NCBI GenBank assembly: GCA_010671965.1
Contig: JAAHIC010000230.1
Span: forward strand, 1-6,962
DNA length: 6,962 nucleotides
DNA from: Leptolyngbya sp. SIO4C5
GTDB taxonomy: Bacteria; Cyanobacteriota; Cyanobacteriia; Phormidesmidales; Phormidesmidaceae
Direction: 5' to 3'
Shown: piece after piece, positions 1-5,906 of the stretch
Numbering within the stretch: the stretch's first letter is position 1
How the letters are laid out: each line of letters starts with the position of its first letter
Program-made: the position numbers and the translations under genes
Notes under the pieces: generated by a model
Databases searched by the model: none
What the model saw: the letters and a program-made list of their open reading frames with translations, nothing else
What the model was told of the DNA's origin: nothing

Positions 1-33
1 TACTGGCTAGGTCAGATTCTCCAAGCCAGTTAA
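1..33 (+). CDS. Possible C-terminal end of an upstream gene (partial)
   Basis: Frame 1 is open from the first base and reads YWLGQILQAS before a TAA at 31-33. The other two forward frames either stop at once or run on past a plausible end. The stop lies 29 bp before the next start codon, a normal spacing for co-transcribed genes. Ten residues are too few to name a family, so this is only a likely gene end. Confidence 0.3.
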   Translation, partial: YWLGQILQAS

Positions 34-62
34 GGTGGAGGCAGGCTTGACGGGAGACAGAT

Positions 63-383
63 ATGCTCGCCTTTGTAATTGGCTTTAATTTGGTAACAGC
101 GCTGATTTGTCTGTTGATTACCTGGCGGCTGTGGCAGCTACGGCAGGGATGTGTGGAGCTAAGCTATCAGCTGCAAATCTGGACTCAAGAAGCTGAGCGA
201 GCGCTGCGCCAATCTCCCTTAGCTTTGCACCAAGGTCGCCTCGATCTGCTGCGGCTACGGCTGAAGTATCGGCAGGTGCGATCGCGGCTCTATCAGGTGC
301 AGCAAATTTTACGCTATAGTAGCTGGCTCTATCAGCTTTGGTGGCGCTACCGCCAGCGTCGTACGGATCAGTATGTCCGGTAA
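63..383 (+). CDS. Small Arg/Trp-rich single-span membrane protein, unknown function
   Basis: This encodes a 106-residue protein that I do not recognise as a named family. A hydrophobic segment at about residues 4-20 is a clear N-terminal membrane anchor. The rest is a basic, probably helical region rich in Arg, Leu and Gln. It ends in an aromatic amphipathic stretch (residues 85-100 with several Trp and Tyr among Arg). By the positive-inside rule the basic tail should face the cytoplasm. The ATG is preceded by GGAG at 53-56 with a 6-nt gap, a good ribosome binding site that supports the start. It lies 103 bp upstream of the YtxH-type gene on the same strand and is followed by another membrane-anchored helical protein gene, so a shared membrane-associated role is inferred. 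A 113-codon frame on the opposite strand overlaps it, but that has no anchor, signal or ribosome site. Confidence 0.75.
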   Translation: MLAFVIGFNLVTALICLLITWRLWQLRQGCVELSYQLQIWTQEAERALRQSPLALHQGRLDLLRLRLKYRQVRSRLYQVQQILRYSSWLYQLWWRYRQRRTDQYVR

Positions 384-486
384 ACTGTTCCTGCTTAGAA
401 ACAGCTAGAAAGCGCCACAATGAAGGTATGGTTGTGAAACTAAGCCAACCCACGACCACTGCCGCAGTCGGATAGGAGAGTCACCC

Positions 487-819
487 ATGTCAAACAAAAC
501 AGGCACGTTTTTGGGAGGAGTCATTATTGGTACTGCGATTGGGGCAGTGGCCGGTATTTTGGCAGCTCCCCGTCCAGGCAGAGAAACCCGTCAACTGCTG
601 AAGAAATCGGCGGATGCGCTGCCAGAACTAGCAGAAGATTTGTCTACCAGTATTCAGCTTCAAGCCGATCGCCTGTCTGAAACGGCTCTGCGCAACTGGG
701 AAGGCACCTTTGTCCGTTTAAGAGAGGCGATCGCCGCTGGTCAAGCCGCTAGTCGCCAAGAACTAGAAGAGCTGCAGCAGGAGACTGCCACGGCTCACAA
801 CTCGACTGCCCAGAACTAA
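487..819 (+). CDS. YtxH domain-containing membrane protein
   Basis: This 110-residue protein matches the YtxH family pattern. It has a short N-terminus, a Gly/Ala/Ile-rich membrane segment at about residues 8-27 (GGVIIGTAIGAVAGILAAP), and the family's hallmark AAPRPGRETR at 26-35, which corresponds to the usual APxSGxETR motif. A long charged amphipathic helix or coiled coil follows (about 36-104). In Bacillus, YtxH is a general-stress protein, but its biochemical job is not established. The start has an AGGAG at 474-478 with an 8-nt spacer. The next gene begins 12 bp after the stop, so the two are almost certainly translated from one message. A HIP1 octamer lies inside the gene at 727-734. 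The family call is firm, the function is not. Confidence 0.88.
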   Translation: MSNKTGTFLGGVIIGTAIGAVAGILAAPRPGRETRQLLKKSADALPELAEDLSTSIQLQADRLSETALRNWEGTFVRLREAIAAGQAASRQELEELQQETATAHNSTAQN

Positions 820-831
820 AAGGCAACATCT

Positions 832-1419
832 GTGGCAGCTCCTTTACTTTGGCTGGGTCTATCCATTGTGCTGTTGGCGCTGAGTCTAATCGCCATGATG
901 CTAATGGCGCTGCCAACCCTGCGAGAGTTGGCTAAGGCGGCCCGCAGCGCCGAAGCCCTCTTTAACACGCTCAACCATGAACTGCCGCCGACGCTAGAAG
1001 CGCTCCGCCTGACTGGTGCTGAAATTACCGGATTATCAGACGGTGTAAACAGCAGCATTCATCAAGCGGGCCATGTGGTTAAACAGGTTGATCAGGGACT
1101 CCATCAGGCCAAGCATCAGGCCAAGCAAGCAGAGCGGCTCACCCGCAGCTTTTGGGTTGGCTGCAAGGCTGCCTGGAAAACGCTGGCCCGTCCCGCTCGC
1201 CCTGCTCAGATGCGCCGCCGTTCGGCTGTCCCACCATCGCCCCATCCCCCGGCGAGTCAGTCGTCTGCTGTCTCTAATCGGTCAAAGCCTATTTTGCCTG
1301 AGTCTCTGACGCCAGTAGATGCTGCTAGTCTATCCCCTTCTCCTGAAGCGACTCAGCCAACTTCGCCCCCCGCAGAGAAGGTTGAGGCTGCAGACGCTGC
1401 CCATCCATCTCCTGAGTAA
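832..1419 (+). CDS. DUF948 (YtxG-like) domain-containing protein, GTG start
   Basis: This 195-residue protein has an N-terminal membrane anchor (about residues 5-27) and then a helical region (about 28-115). That region has the heptad-like pattern of DUF948 proteins, with successive short helices such as TLNHELPPTLEALRLTGAEI. The last 75 residues are a disordered Pro/Ser/Ala-rich tail after a basic ARPARPAQMRRR stretch. The start is GTG, 12 bp after the YtxH gene, with AAAAGG at 818-823 as a weak ribosome site; no better start precedes the membrane segment. In Bacillus subtilis the DUF948 protein YtxG is encoded next to YtxH, so this adjacency supports both assignments. The helical part contains a small tandem duplication (residues 91-98). 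Function is unknown; a membrane-tethered scaffold or stress role is an inference. Confidence 0.8.
   Translation: MAAPLLWLGLSIVLLALSLIAMMLMALPTLRELAKAARSAEALFNTLNHELPPTLEALRLTGAEITGLSDGVNSSIHQAGHVVKQVDQGLHQAKHQAKQAERLTRSFWVGCKAAWKTLARPARPAQMRRRSAVPPSPHPPASQSSAVSNRSKPILPESLTPVDAASLSPSPEATQPTSPPAEKVEAADAAHPSPE
1102..1125 (+). repeat. Two perfect tandem copies of a 12-bp unit inside the DUF948 gene
   Basis: The unit CATCAGGCCAAG occurs twice back to back, in frame, and encodes HQAK-HQAK at residues 91-98. A partial third copy follows (CAAGCAG). Because the unit is a multiple of three, slippage here would lengthen or shorten the helix without breaking the frame. Confidence 0.8.
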
Positions 1420-1442
1420 GATTGACTGCGATCGCCTTGCTC

Positions 1443-1460
1443 CTTAATATTAGAATTAAG
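1443..1460. promoter_or_regulatory. AT-rich inverted repeat in the spacer before the Psb32-like gene
   Basis: CTTAAT at 1443-1448 is mirrored by ATTAAG at 1455-1460 across 6 nt. It sits in the 132-bp spacer (1420-1551), which is much richer in A and T than its flanks and so probably holds the promoter of the next gene. It could be an operator or a weak end-of-transcript stem for the upstream operon; no T-run follows it. I could not identify convincing -35/-10 boxes. Confidence 0.25.
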
Positions 1461-1551
1461 TAAATAAGTGTTAACAATCTATTGAATTACCTGCGGGTTC
1501 TTTAAGATTAGCTATTTTCCTCCCCCTACTATCCACATTTGTAATCGGTTC

Positions 1552-2367
1552 ATGGGCAACTATTTAAGACACTTCTTTCATCGTCGGTTTTTAGTGCTGC
1601 TGGTGGCGGTTTTGGCTTCGCTATCAACCTGGTTCGTGGCTCCAGCGGCAGAAGCTTTTGACAACCCAGAATTGCTGCCAGAGGAAGAGACTGTCGTCAT
1701 CGATTTAGCCAAATCCCTGACCGATGCTCAAGAAGACTACCTCAACCAGCACCTTTCCCAGTTTGAGGCAGAAACTGGTTGGAAGCTGAGAGTGCTCACC
1801 CAGTACGATCGCACACCAGGCCGAGCGGTTAAGGACTTCTGGGGGCTAGATGATAAAAGTGTCATGCTCGTGGCCGATCCGCGCGGCGGCAATCTACTCA
1901 ACTTCAGCGTTGGCGACGATGTCTATCAGCTCTTGACGCGCACCTTCTGGATCGAGCTGCAAACCCGCTATGGCAACCAGTTTTTTGTCCGAGACAATGG
2001 CGAAGACAATTCCATTATTCAGGCACTCTCTTCGATTGAAGATTGCCTGCGACGCGGAGGCTGTGCGGTGGTGCCTGGGTTGCCCCGCGAACAGTGGATT
2101 CTGACCCTAGTTACTTCAATTGTAGGCGGCGTGATTTGTGGCTTCGCGGCCCATCCTCGCAAGAAAGGGCAGGTAGTTGCGTGGCAGTGGATGCTGATTT
2201 TCTCACCCCTGTGGGGAATTTTGTTCATTGCGTTTGGGTTAGGCCCGGTGGTGTCTCGGACGAGTGACTTGCTGCCTGTTGTACGTAACGTCACGGGTTT
2301 CCTAATTGGGTTGCTGGTAGCCTATCTTACGCCTGCCTTTAATCAGTCCTCGCCATCTGAAACTTAG
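1552..2367 (+). CDS. psb32: Psb32-like TPM domain protein (PSII-associated)
   Basis: This 271-residue protein looks like cyanobacterial Psb32, related to plant TLP18.3, which protects photosystem II from photodamage and speeds its repair. An N-terminal signal/anchor (about residues 13-30) ends in an AEA site at 33-35, followed by FDNPELLP, a typical mature start. The TPM domain spans about 40-165: VVIDLAKSLTDAQEDYLNQHL, then the strand WKLRVLTQYDR, then DKSVMLVADPRGGNLLNFSVGDDV. Cys165 and Cys171 form a C-x5-C pair just after it and could make a lumenal disulfide. The C-terminus has three hydrophobic spans, at about 182-199, 211-231 and 246-262. This fits a lumen-facing domain held in the thylakoid membrane. 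No ribosome site is seen before the ATG, which is common in cyanobacteria. The gene stands alone, with long spacers on both sides. The name rests on remembered family features. Confidence 0.8.
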   Translation: MGNYLRHFFHRRFLVLLVAVLASLSTWFVAPAAEAFDNPELLPEEETVVIDLAKSLTDAQEDYLNQHLSQFEAETGWKLRVLTQYDRTPGRAVKDFWGLDDKSVMLVADPRGGNLLNFSVGDDVYQLLTRTFWIELQTRYGNQFFVRDNGEDNSIIQALSSIEDCLRRGGCAVVPGLPREQWILTLVTSIVGGVICGFAAHPRKKGQVVAWQWMLIFSPLWGILFIAFGLGPVVSRTSDLLPVVRNVTGFLIGLLVAYLTPAFNQSSPSET

Positions 2368-2422
2368 ACGGGTAAGCATCAGACAAAGTCTAGGCGACAG
2401 CCTAACTAATCGCTTATTATCT

Positions 2423-2463
2423 ATCCCCCCTGTTCTTGGCTAATAGCTGCGGGCAAGGGGGAT
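2423..2463 (+). terminator. Strong stem-loop downstream of the Psb32-like gene
   Basis: ATCCCCC at 2423-2429 pairs with GGGGGAT at 2457-2463. After one C/A mismatch the stem continues with TGTTC at 2431-2435 against GGGCA at 2451-2455 (two G-U pairs). It lies 55 bp after the stop of the Psb32-like gene, the right place for a transcript end. No T-run follows on either strand, so it may be a factor-dependent end, an mRNA 3'-stabilising stem or a small regulatory structure. The rest of the 253-bp spacer 2368-2620 holds no gene that I can support. Confidence 0.35.
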
Positions 2464-2620
2464 TGCTCGCACTGAGCCGTCGGAATTGAGCCGAGTTAGC
2501 CGCACGCTAAGCTATGATTGCTTCAGACAATCCGATACTATGTCTAGCTAGCGGAGTGAGTAGGGACATATCTAAGCGATCGCCGCTTTAAGCACATGCA
2601 TTTGAGTTGATAGGTTTCAC

Positions 2621-3250
2621 ATGGAATGGCACGTTACTGATGCCCAGAGCTTGAGAGTGATCGATCGCGAAATCGGTGAGCACAGCTTTTCGCCTTCAGA
2701 GTATGAGATTGTCCGCCGGGTTATCTATGCGACTGCCGACTTTGAATATAAATCTTTGATACAGTTTTCGGAGCAGGCGCTGCAGTCAGGCGCTGCCGCT
2801 TTAGCGGCTAGAACTACGCTGATTGTGGATGTGCCTATGGTACAGGTAGGCATTAGCTCAACGATTCAGAGTACCTTTGCCAACCCGGTCTACTGCAGCA
2901 TGGATGCGCTCACCCGGCCTCAAAAAGATAAAACCAAAACCGCTTGGGGCATTGAAACCCTGGCTAAACGCTATCCGGAAGGAATTTTTGTGATAGGCGA
3001 GTCGCAAACAGCTTTAGAAACGCTGGTTGATCTCATTGAGGCGGAAGAGGTTAGACCCGCCCTGATCGTAGCTGCACCGGCGGGTTTTTTAGATGTTGAC
3101 GTGCTCAAGACCCGGCTGCAAGACTGCTTTGTGCCCCACATTCGGATTCAGGGTCGCAAAGGGAATGCGGTGGTAGCGACGGCAATTATGACTGGGCTAG
3201 TTGATTTAGCTTGGAATGCGTACGGGCAAGAAGCCACCCATAAAGTTTAG
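2621..3250 (+). CDS. cobH: Precorrin-8X methylmutase family protein (CobH/CbiC), altered active site
   Basis: The family moves the methyl group from C11 to C12 of precorrin-8X (or cobalt-precorrin-8) to give hydrogenobyrinate (or cobyrinate) in cobalamin synthesis, in the cytoplasm. At 209 residues this protein has the normal family length. The fold landmarks are there: an N-terminal helix with SLRVIDREIG, then VRRVIYATADFEY at 31-43, a central strand block, QTAL at 129-132, and GRKGN at 178-182. Against CobH and CbiC as I remember them, the catalytic His (His43 in the Pseudomonas enzyme) is Tyr36 here. The TRS motif reads TKT at 105-107, GNAPTAL reads GESQTAL, and PVGFVGAAESK reads PAGFLDVDVLK. 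The ATG has TAGG 6 nt upstream and an in-frame stop at 2603-2605, which fixes the start. No other cob gene is adjacent and I could not find a cobalamin riboswitch. The family is secure, but activity as a mutase is uncertain. Confidence 0.87.
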   Translation: MEWHVTDAQSLRVIDREIGEHSFSPSEYEIVRRVIYATADFEYKSLIQFSEQALQSGAAALAARTTLIVDVPMVQVGISSTIQSTFANPVYCSMDALTRPQKDKTKTAWGIETLAKRYPEGIFVIGESQTALETLVDLIEAEEVRPALIVAAPAGFLDVDVLKTRLQDCFVPHIRIQGRKGNAVVATAIMTGLVDLAWNAYGQEATHKV

Positions 3251-3271
3251 GGACACGACAGGCCGCGTCCC
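3250..3271. terminator. Stem-loop between the convergent cobH-like and pentapeptide genes
   Basis: GGGAC at 3250-3254 pairs with GTCCC at 3267-3271, and after one mismatch two more pairs close a 6-nt loop. It begins on the last base of the cobH-like stop codon and lies 39 bp from the end of the opposing gene, so it could end transcripts from either side. There is no good T-run. Just beyond it, TTAGCTA at 3281-3287 is repeated at 3297-3303. Confidence 0.3.
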
Positions 3272-3310
3272 CACTTCAATTTAGCTACGCCAATGCTTAG
3301 CTATGCAGGT

Positions 3311-3868
3311 TTAGGGACAATCTCGATTCTCAATCGCACCGTCGGGCATTGTGGTCTGACAGAAAGTGACCTTCGTGCGATTAAGCCCCCGTAGATTGGC
3401 ATCTTTGAGATTAGTGCCCGTGAGATTGGCCGTACCGAGGCGAGAGCCAATCAGCACCGAACCTGTCAAATCGGCATCTTGCAAATTAGCGCCGTTAAAA
3501 TCAACTTTGGTCAGAATAGCTGCTCTCAGGTTGGTACCGATAAGCTGAGCATTACTGAGGTCAGCTCCATTGAGATTGACGCCCTCCATGTTAGCTCCGC
3601 TGAGATTGGCATCTGTTAGATAGGTCAGCGTCAAATCGGCTTTTCTGAGGTTAGCGTCTTTCAGATTGGCTCCAATAAGAGAGGATACTTTGAGATTGGC
3701 TTCGCTTAGATCGGCTCCCTGCAGGTCTGCCTCAGTCAGAATGCAAACCGGGCAATCTTTGGTGTCAAGCAGTACCTCAATGTCAGACTGCATGGCAGCT
3801 CTGCTTGGTAAAGCAAACGAAAAGATTGCTAAGAGTGTAAAACAAAAGGCTAGAAGTTTAAGTTTCAT
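3311..3868 (-). CDS. Exported pentapeptide-repeat protein
   Basis: This 185-residue protein has a classical signal peptide: MKLK, a hydrophobic core at about 5-20, and a likely cut after SRA at 22-24. It is therefore predicted to act in the thylakoid lumen or periplasm. Residues 45-165 are about 24 tandem A(D/N)Lxx-type pentapeptides (ADLQG, ADLSE, ANLKV, ANLKD and so on). That is enough for roughly six coils of a right-handed quadrilateral beta-helix. Cysteines flank the helix: CPVC at 39-42 just before the first coil, and Cys170 and Cys184 after the last, so disulfide capping is plausible. The molecular function of such lumenal proteins is generally unknown. The start has GAGG 6 nt upstream of the ATG. 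The gene is divergent from the 4252 gene and convergent with the cobH-like gene, so it is probably transcribed alone. The 15-bp DNA periodicity in the region comes from the coding repeats. Confidence 0.9.
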   Translation of the reverse strand: MKLKLLAFCFTLLAIFSFALPSRAAMQSDIEVLLDTKDCPVCILTEADLQGADLSEANLKVSSLIGANLKDANLRKADLTLTYLTDANLSGANMEGVNLNGADLSNAQLIGTNLRAAILTKVDFNGANLQDADLTGSVLIGSRLGTANLTGTNLKDANLRGLNRTKVTFCQTTMPDGAIENRDCP

Positions 3869-4251
3869 GCAGCTCCTCTGCGCGATCGCCCACTTTATTC
3901 TCCCATTGAATCTGGGGGTTTTGAGTGGAGTTCCATTGCAATCTATGACTATTTTTTGAGATTTGCAAAAAAATGGCGGTTAGCTCAGGTGAATGGGGAA
4001 CAAGTCTAATCCCCAATAGTCTCTAAAGGTAGTCAGTTACAAAAAACCTGCAAGCGCTATCCTCGGCTTATAAAACAGGCGGCGATCGCTATTATTTTAG
4101 GTAAGTCATTATTAGTTAACTCCTGATTTTATTCTGCACATTCTCACTGTTTTCTCAGGATTATTTGCCATATTAAAGCTAGAAGCTAGCTGGAATCTTG
4201 GAGCTGTTTTACCTTCTCAGCAATCTTTAATCGATCCGTTCAGAGGTCATC
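3869..4251. promoter_or_regulatory. 383-bp AT-rich divergent promoter region
   Basis: No gene is supported here. The stretch separates two divergent genes for exported proteins and should hold both promoters, though I cannot assign boxes with confidence. Visible structure: HIP1 octamers at 3882-3889 and 4082-4089; an imperfect direct repeat near 3903-3944; an AT-rich inverted repeat TTTTTTG/CAAAAAA at 3952-3958 and 3966-3972; a TGGGGA/TCCCCA stem at 3994-3999 and 4010-4015; TCCTGA/TCAGGA at 4121-4126 and 4155-4160; and AAGCTAG twice in tandem at 4176-4189. The leftward gene has a GAGG ribosome site near 3875-3878, and the rightward gene has AGAGG at 4242-4246. Confidence 0.5.
3903..3944. repeat. 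Pair of imperfect direct repeats upstream of the pentapeptide gene
   Basis: CCATTGAATCT at 3903-3913 recurs as CCATTGCAATCT at 3933-3944, differing by one inserted base. The copies start 30 bp apart, close to three helical turns, and lie 35-76 bp upstream of the leftward start codon. This spacing suits a regulator binding on one face of the DNA, but no known regulator is recognised. Confidence 0.35.
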
Positions 4252-4821
4252 ATGAAACGAGTTCTTTTGGGTGGACTATCAACATTATTGGTACTAACAC
4301 CCACCACCTGGGTGCAGGCGCAAACGCCTAGCTTTGAAAGCTTGCCAAGTGCGCAAGTACGAAATTCAGCTCAGCTCAGCGCCGTACTGGCTCAGCCAGA
4401 GACGCTTTATTTAGAAGATGATACGGTGCACGAGTACGATCTGCAGCTAGAGAGTGCGGCGGTGATTGGTGGTGTTAATGTGCCGGCAGGCGCCACGATT
4501 CGCGGTGAGTTCCGGCCTGTGGAAGGAGGGCTGCAGTACGTGGCTACCGGCGTTGAAGCCAACAGCCGTCTCTACCGGGTAGAGGCCGAGTCTGGCGTCC
4601 TGCATGATGTCAAAGACCCACGTGAAACTTCTATCGGCTCGGTGCTAACCGACGCCGCTATTGGGGCGGCAGGTGGTTTAGTGCTGAGTGAAATTTTGGG
4701 CGATATTGACCTGGTTGAAGTCCTGGGCGGAGCCGCAACCGGAGTCATTATTGGCAATACGACTGCTCAGCGAGTCGTGGTGATCAAACCCGATCAGGAA
4801 ATTGTGCTGCAAACGCTTTAG
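4252..4821 (+). CDS. Exported glycine-zipper-like protein, conserved type, unknown function
   Basis: This 189-residue protein begins with a signal peptide (MKRVLLGGLSTLLVLTPTTW) and a likely cut after VQA at 21-23. The next part, about 45-125, looks like beta strands with the phrase VNVPAGATIRGEFRPVEGGLQYVA, a pattern seen in envelope proteins that describe an upper limit or barrel-like fold. Residues about 128-169 are Gly/Ala-rich with small-residue spacing (AAIGAAGGLVL, VLGGAATGVIIGN), a glycine-zipper-like hairpin that could insert in a membrane. The end, VVVIKPDQEIVLQTL, is a final strand. I associate this layout with cyanobacterial hypothetical proteins, but cannot give a family name. 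AGAGG at 4242-4246, 5 nt before the ATG, supports the start. Its stop overlaps the stop of the convergent aldolase gene. Location in the periplasm or outer membrane is inferred. Confidence 0.82.
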   Translation: MKRVLLGGLSTLLVLTPTTWVQAQTPSFESLPSAQVRNSAQLSAVLAQPETLYLEDDTVHEYDLQLESAAVIGGVNVPAGATIRGEFRPVEGGLQYVATGVEANSRLYRVEAESGVLHDVKDPRETSIGSVLTDAAIGAAGGLVLSEILGDIDLVEVLGGAATGVIIGNTTAQRVVVIKPDQEIVLQTL

Positions 4822-5864
4822 GCCGATTCAACTGCTGCTTTGACTGCGTCAATTAGCGCCTCAACATGCGTGGGGTGAATCCAGTAATGAGTGACAGCCC
4901 GCAGTTGGCGATCGCCATAAACGCCCAGCTTAATTTTGGCCATTTGCCAAACTTTGGCCGCCAGCCCTTCGGCAGTTAAGGGAATAGCCTCATCTAAAGT
5001 AAAGAAAACCAGGTTGGTTTGCACGGCGCTGGGGCTAATAATGACTCCGGCAATCTCGGCTAATCTCTGAGCTAGATGCTGGGCGTTGGCATGATCTCCC
5101 TGCAAGCGCTGGCTCATCGTTTCTAAAGCAATGATGCCTGCGGCAGCCAAAATGCCTGCCTGCCGCATCCCACCGCCTAGCAGCTTGCGGTAGCGGCGAG
5201 CTTGGGCAATAAAATCGCGATCGCCTACTAATACCGATCCCGCAGGAGCACACAGCCCTTTGCTTAAGCAAATACTGACAGAATCTACCGGCTGAGCCAT
5301 TGCTGATGGCTCAACGCCCAAGGCGGTTGTGGCATTAAAAAGTCTGGCCCCGTCTAAATGGACTTTGAGCTGATGGCGATCGCTGAGCTGCCGTATCGCC
5401 GCAAAATAATCAATGGGAATAGCGGCTCCATTATTACCGCCAGAGCTATTTTCAGTGCAAATCAGACAGCTGCGGGGCCAGTGCGGATCATCGCCGCGCA
5501 CGGAAGCTTCAATCTGGTCGAGATCCATGCGTCCAATTGAATCTGTTGGCAAGGGCAGGGGAGTCACCCCGCCGAGCACCGCCGCACCGCCTGCCTCCCA
5601 GCAAAAGGTGTGGGCATCGCGGCCCATGATAATTTCATCACCGCGTTGGGTATGCGTCAGGGCCGCAATTAAATTTCCCTGAGTGCCGCTGCTGACGAAT
5701 AAACCTGCCGCTTTGCCTAGTTTCTCTGCGGCTAATTCTTCCAAAACATTAACGGTTGGATCTTCACCGTAGACATCATCACCCACATGAGCTTTAGCCA
5801 TCGCCTCGCGCATTTCTGGGGTCGGCCAGGTGACGGTATCGGAGCGAAAATCGACAATATCCAT
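4818..5864 (-). CDS. ltaE: Low-specificity L-threonine aldolase (PLP-dependent)
   Basis: The enzyme cleaves L-threonine or L-allo-threonine to glycine and acetaldehyde in the cytoplasm, and can supply glycine. The protein opens with MDIVDFRSDTVTWPTPEMREAM, the family's N-terminal signature, followed by VGDDVYGEDPTVNVLE. FVSSGTQGNLIA, which contacts the cofactor, is next, then HLDGARLFNA with Asp171 and Arg174, and SICLSKGLCAPAGS with Lys202 as the PLP Schiff-base lysine (numbered from this start). The length of 348 residues is normal. The frame stays open upstream to ATG 5903 and TTG 5912, which would add 13-16 residues (MGKTYRYRQPRPS). I prefer 5864 because family members begin right at this motif, although no clear ribosome site precedes it. 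The SDR gene lies 119 bp upstream on the same strand, possibly in one transcript. The last four bases overlap the opposing gene. Confidence 0.92.
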   Translation of the reverse strand: MDIVDFRSDTVTWPTPEMREAMAKAHVGDDVYGEDPTVNVLEELAAEKLGKAAGLFVSSGTQGNLIAALTHTQRGDEIIMGRDAHTFCWEAGGAAVLGGVTPLPLPTDSIGRMDLDQIEASVRGDDPHWPRSCLICTENSSGGNNGAAIPIDYFAAIRQLSDRHQLKVHLDGARLFNATTALGVEPSAMAQPVDSVSICLSKGLCAPAGSVLVGDRDFIAQARRYRKLLGGGMRQAGILAAAGIIALETMSQRLQGDHANAQHLAQRLAEIAGVIISPSAVQTNLVFFTLDEAIPLTAEGLAAKVWQMAKIKLGVYGDRQLRAVTHYWIHPTHVEALIDAVKAAVESA

Positions 5865-5906
5865 GCTGGGTCTAGGTTGACGATATCTGTAGGTTTTTCC
5901 CATACT

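Noticed and set aside
118..459. 113-codon frame on the minus strand over the first small membrane protein gene
   Set aside because: It lacks a recognisable domain, signal or ribosome site, and the plus-strand gene has a good ribosome site and membrane anchor.
458..468. ACTGC-C-GCAGT palindrome before the YtxH ribosome site
   Set aside because: The loop would be a single base and the flanks do not extend pairing well; chance is likely.
2514..2591. 25-codon frame in the spacer before the cobH-like gene
   Set aside because: It has no ribosome site, spans a HIP1 octamer and has no protein-like features.
2368..2620. Cobalamin riboswitch upstream of the cobH-like gene
   Set aside because: I looked for a B12-box-like element and the conserved core and found only loose matches such as GCACTGAGCCG; a model search would be needed to reopen this.
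3366..3750. Regular 15-bp DNA periodicity (repeated GAGATTGGC-like strings) that could be read as a CRISPR or satellite array
   Set aside because: The period matches pentapeptide codons on the minus strand; there are no constant repeats with unique spacers.
5413..5682. Plus-strand frame inside the threonine aldolase gene
   Set aside because: It is antisense to conserved motifs of a clear enzyme gene and its protein has no family features.
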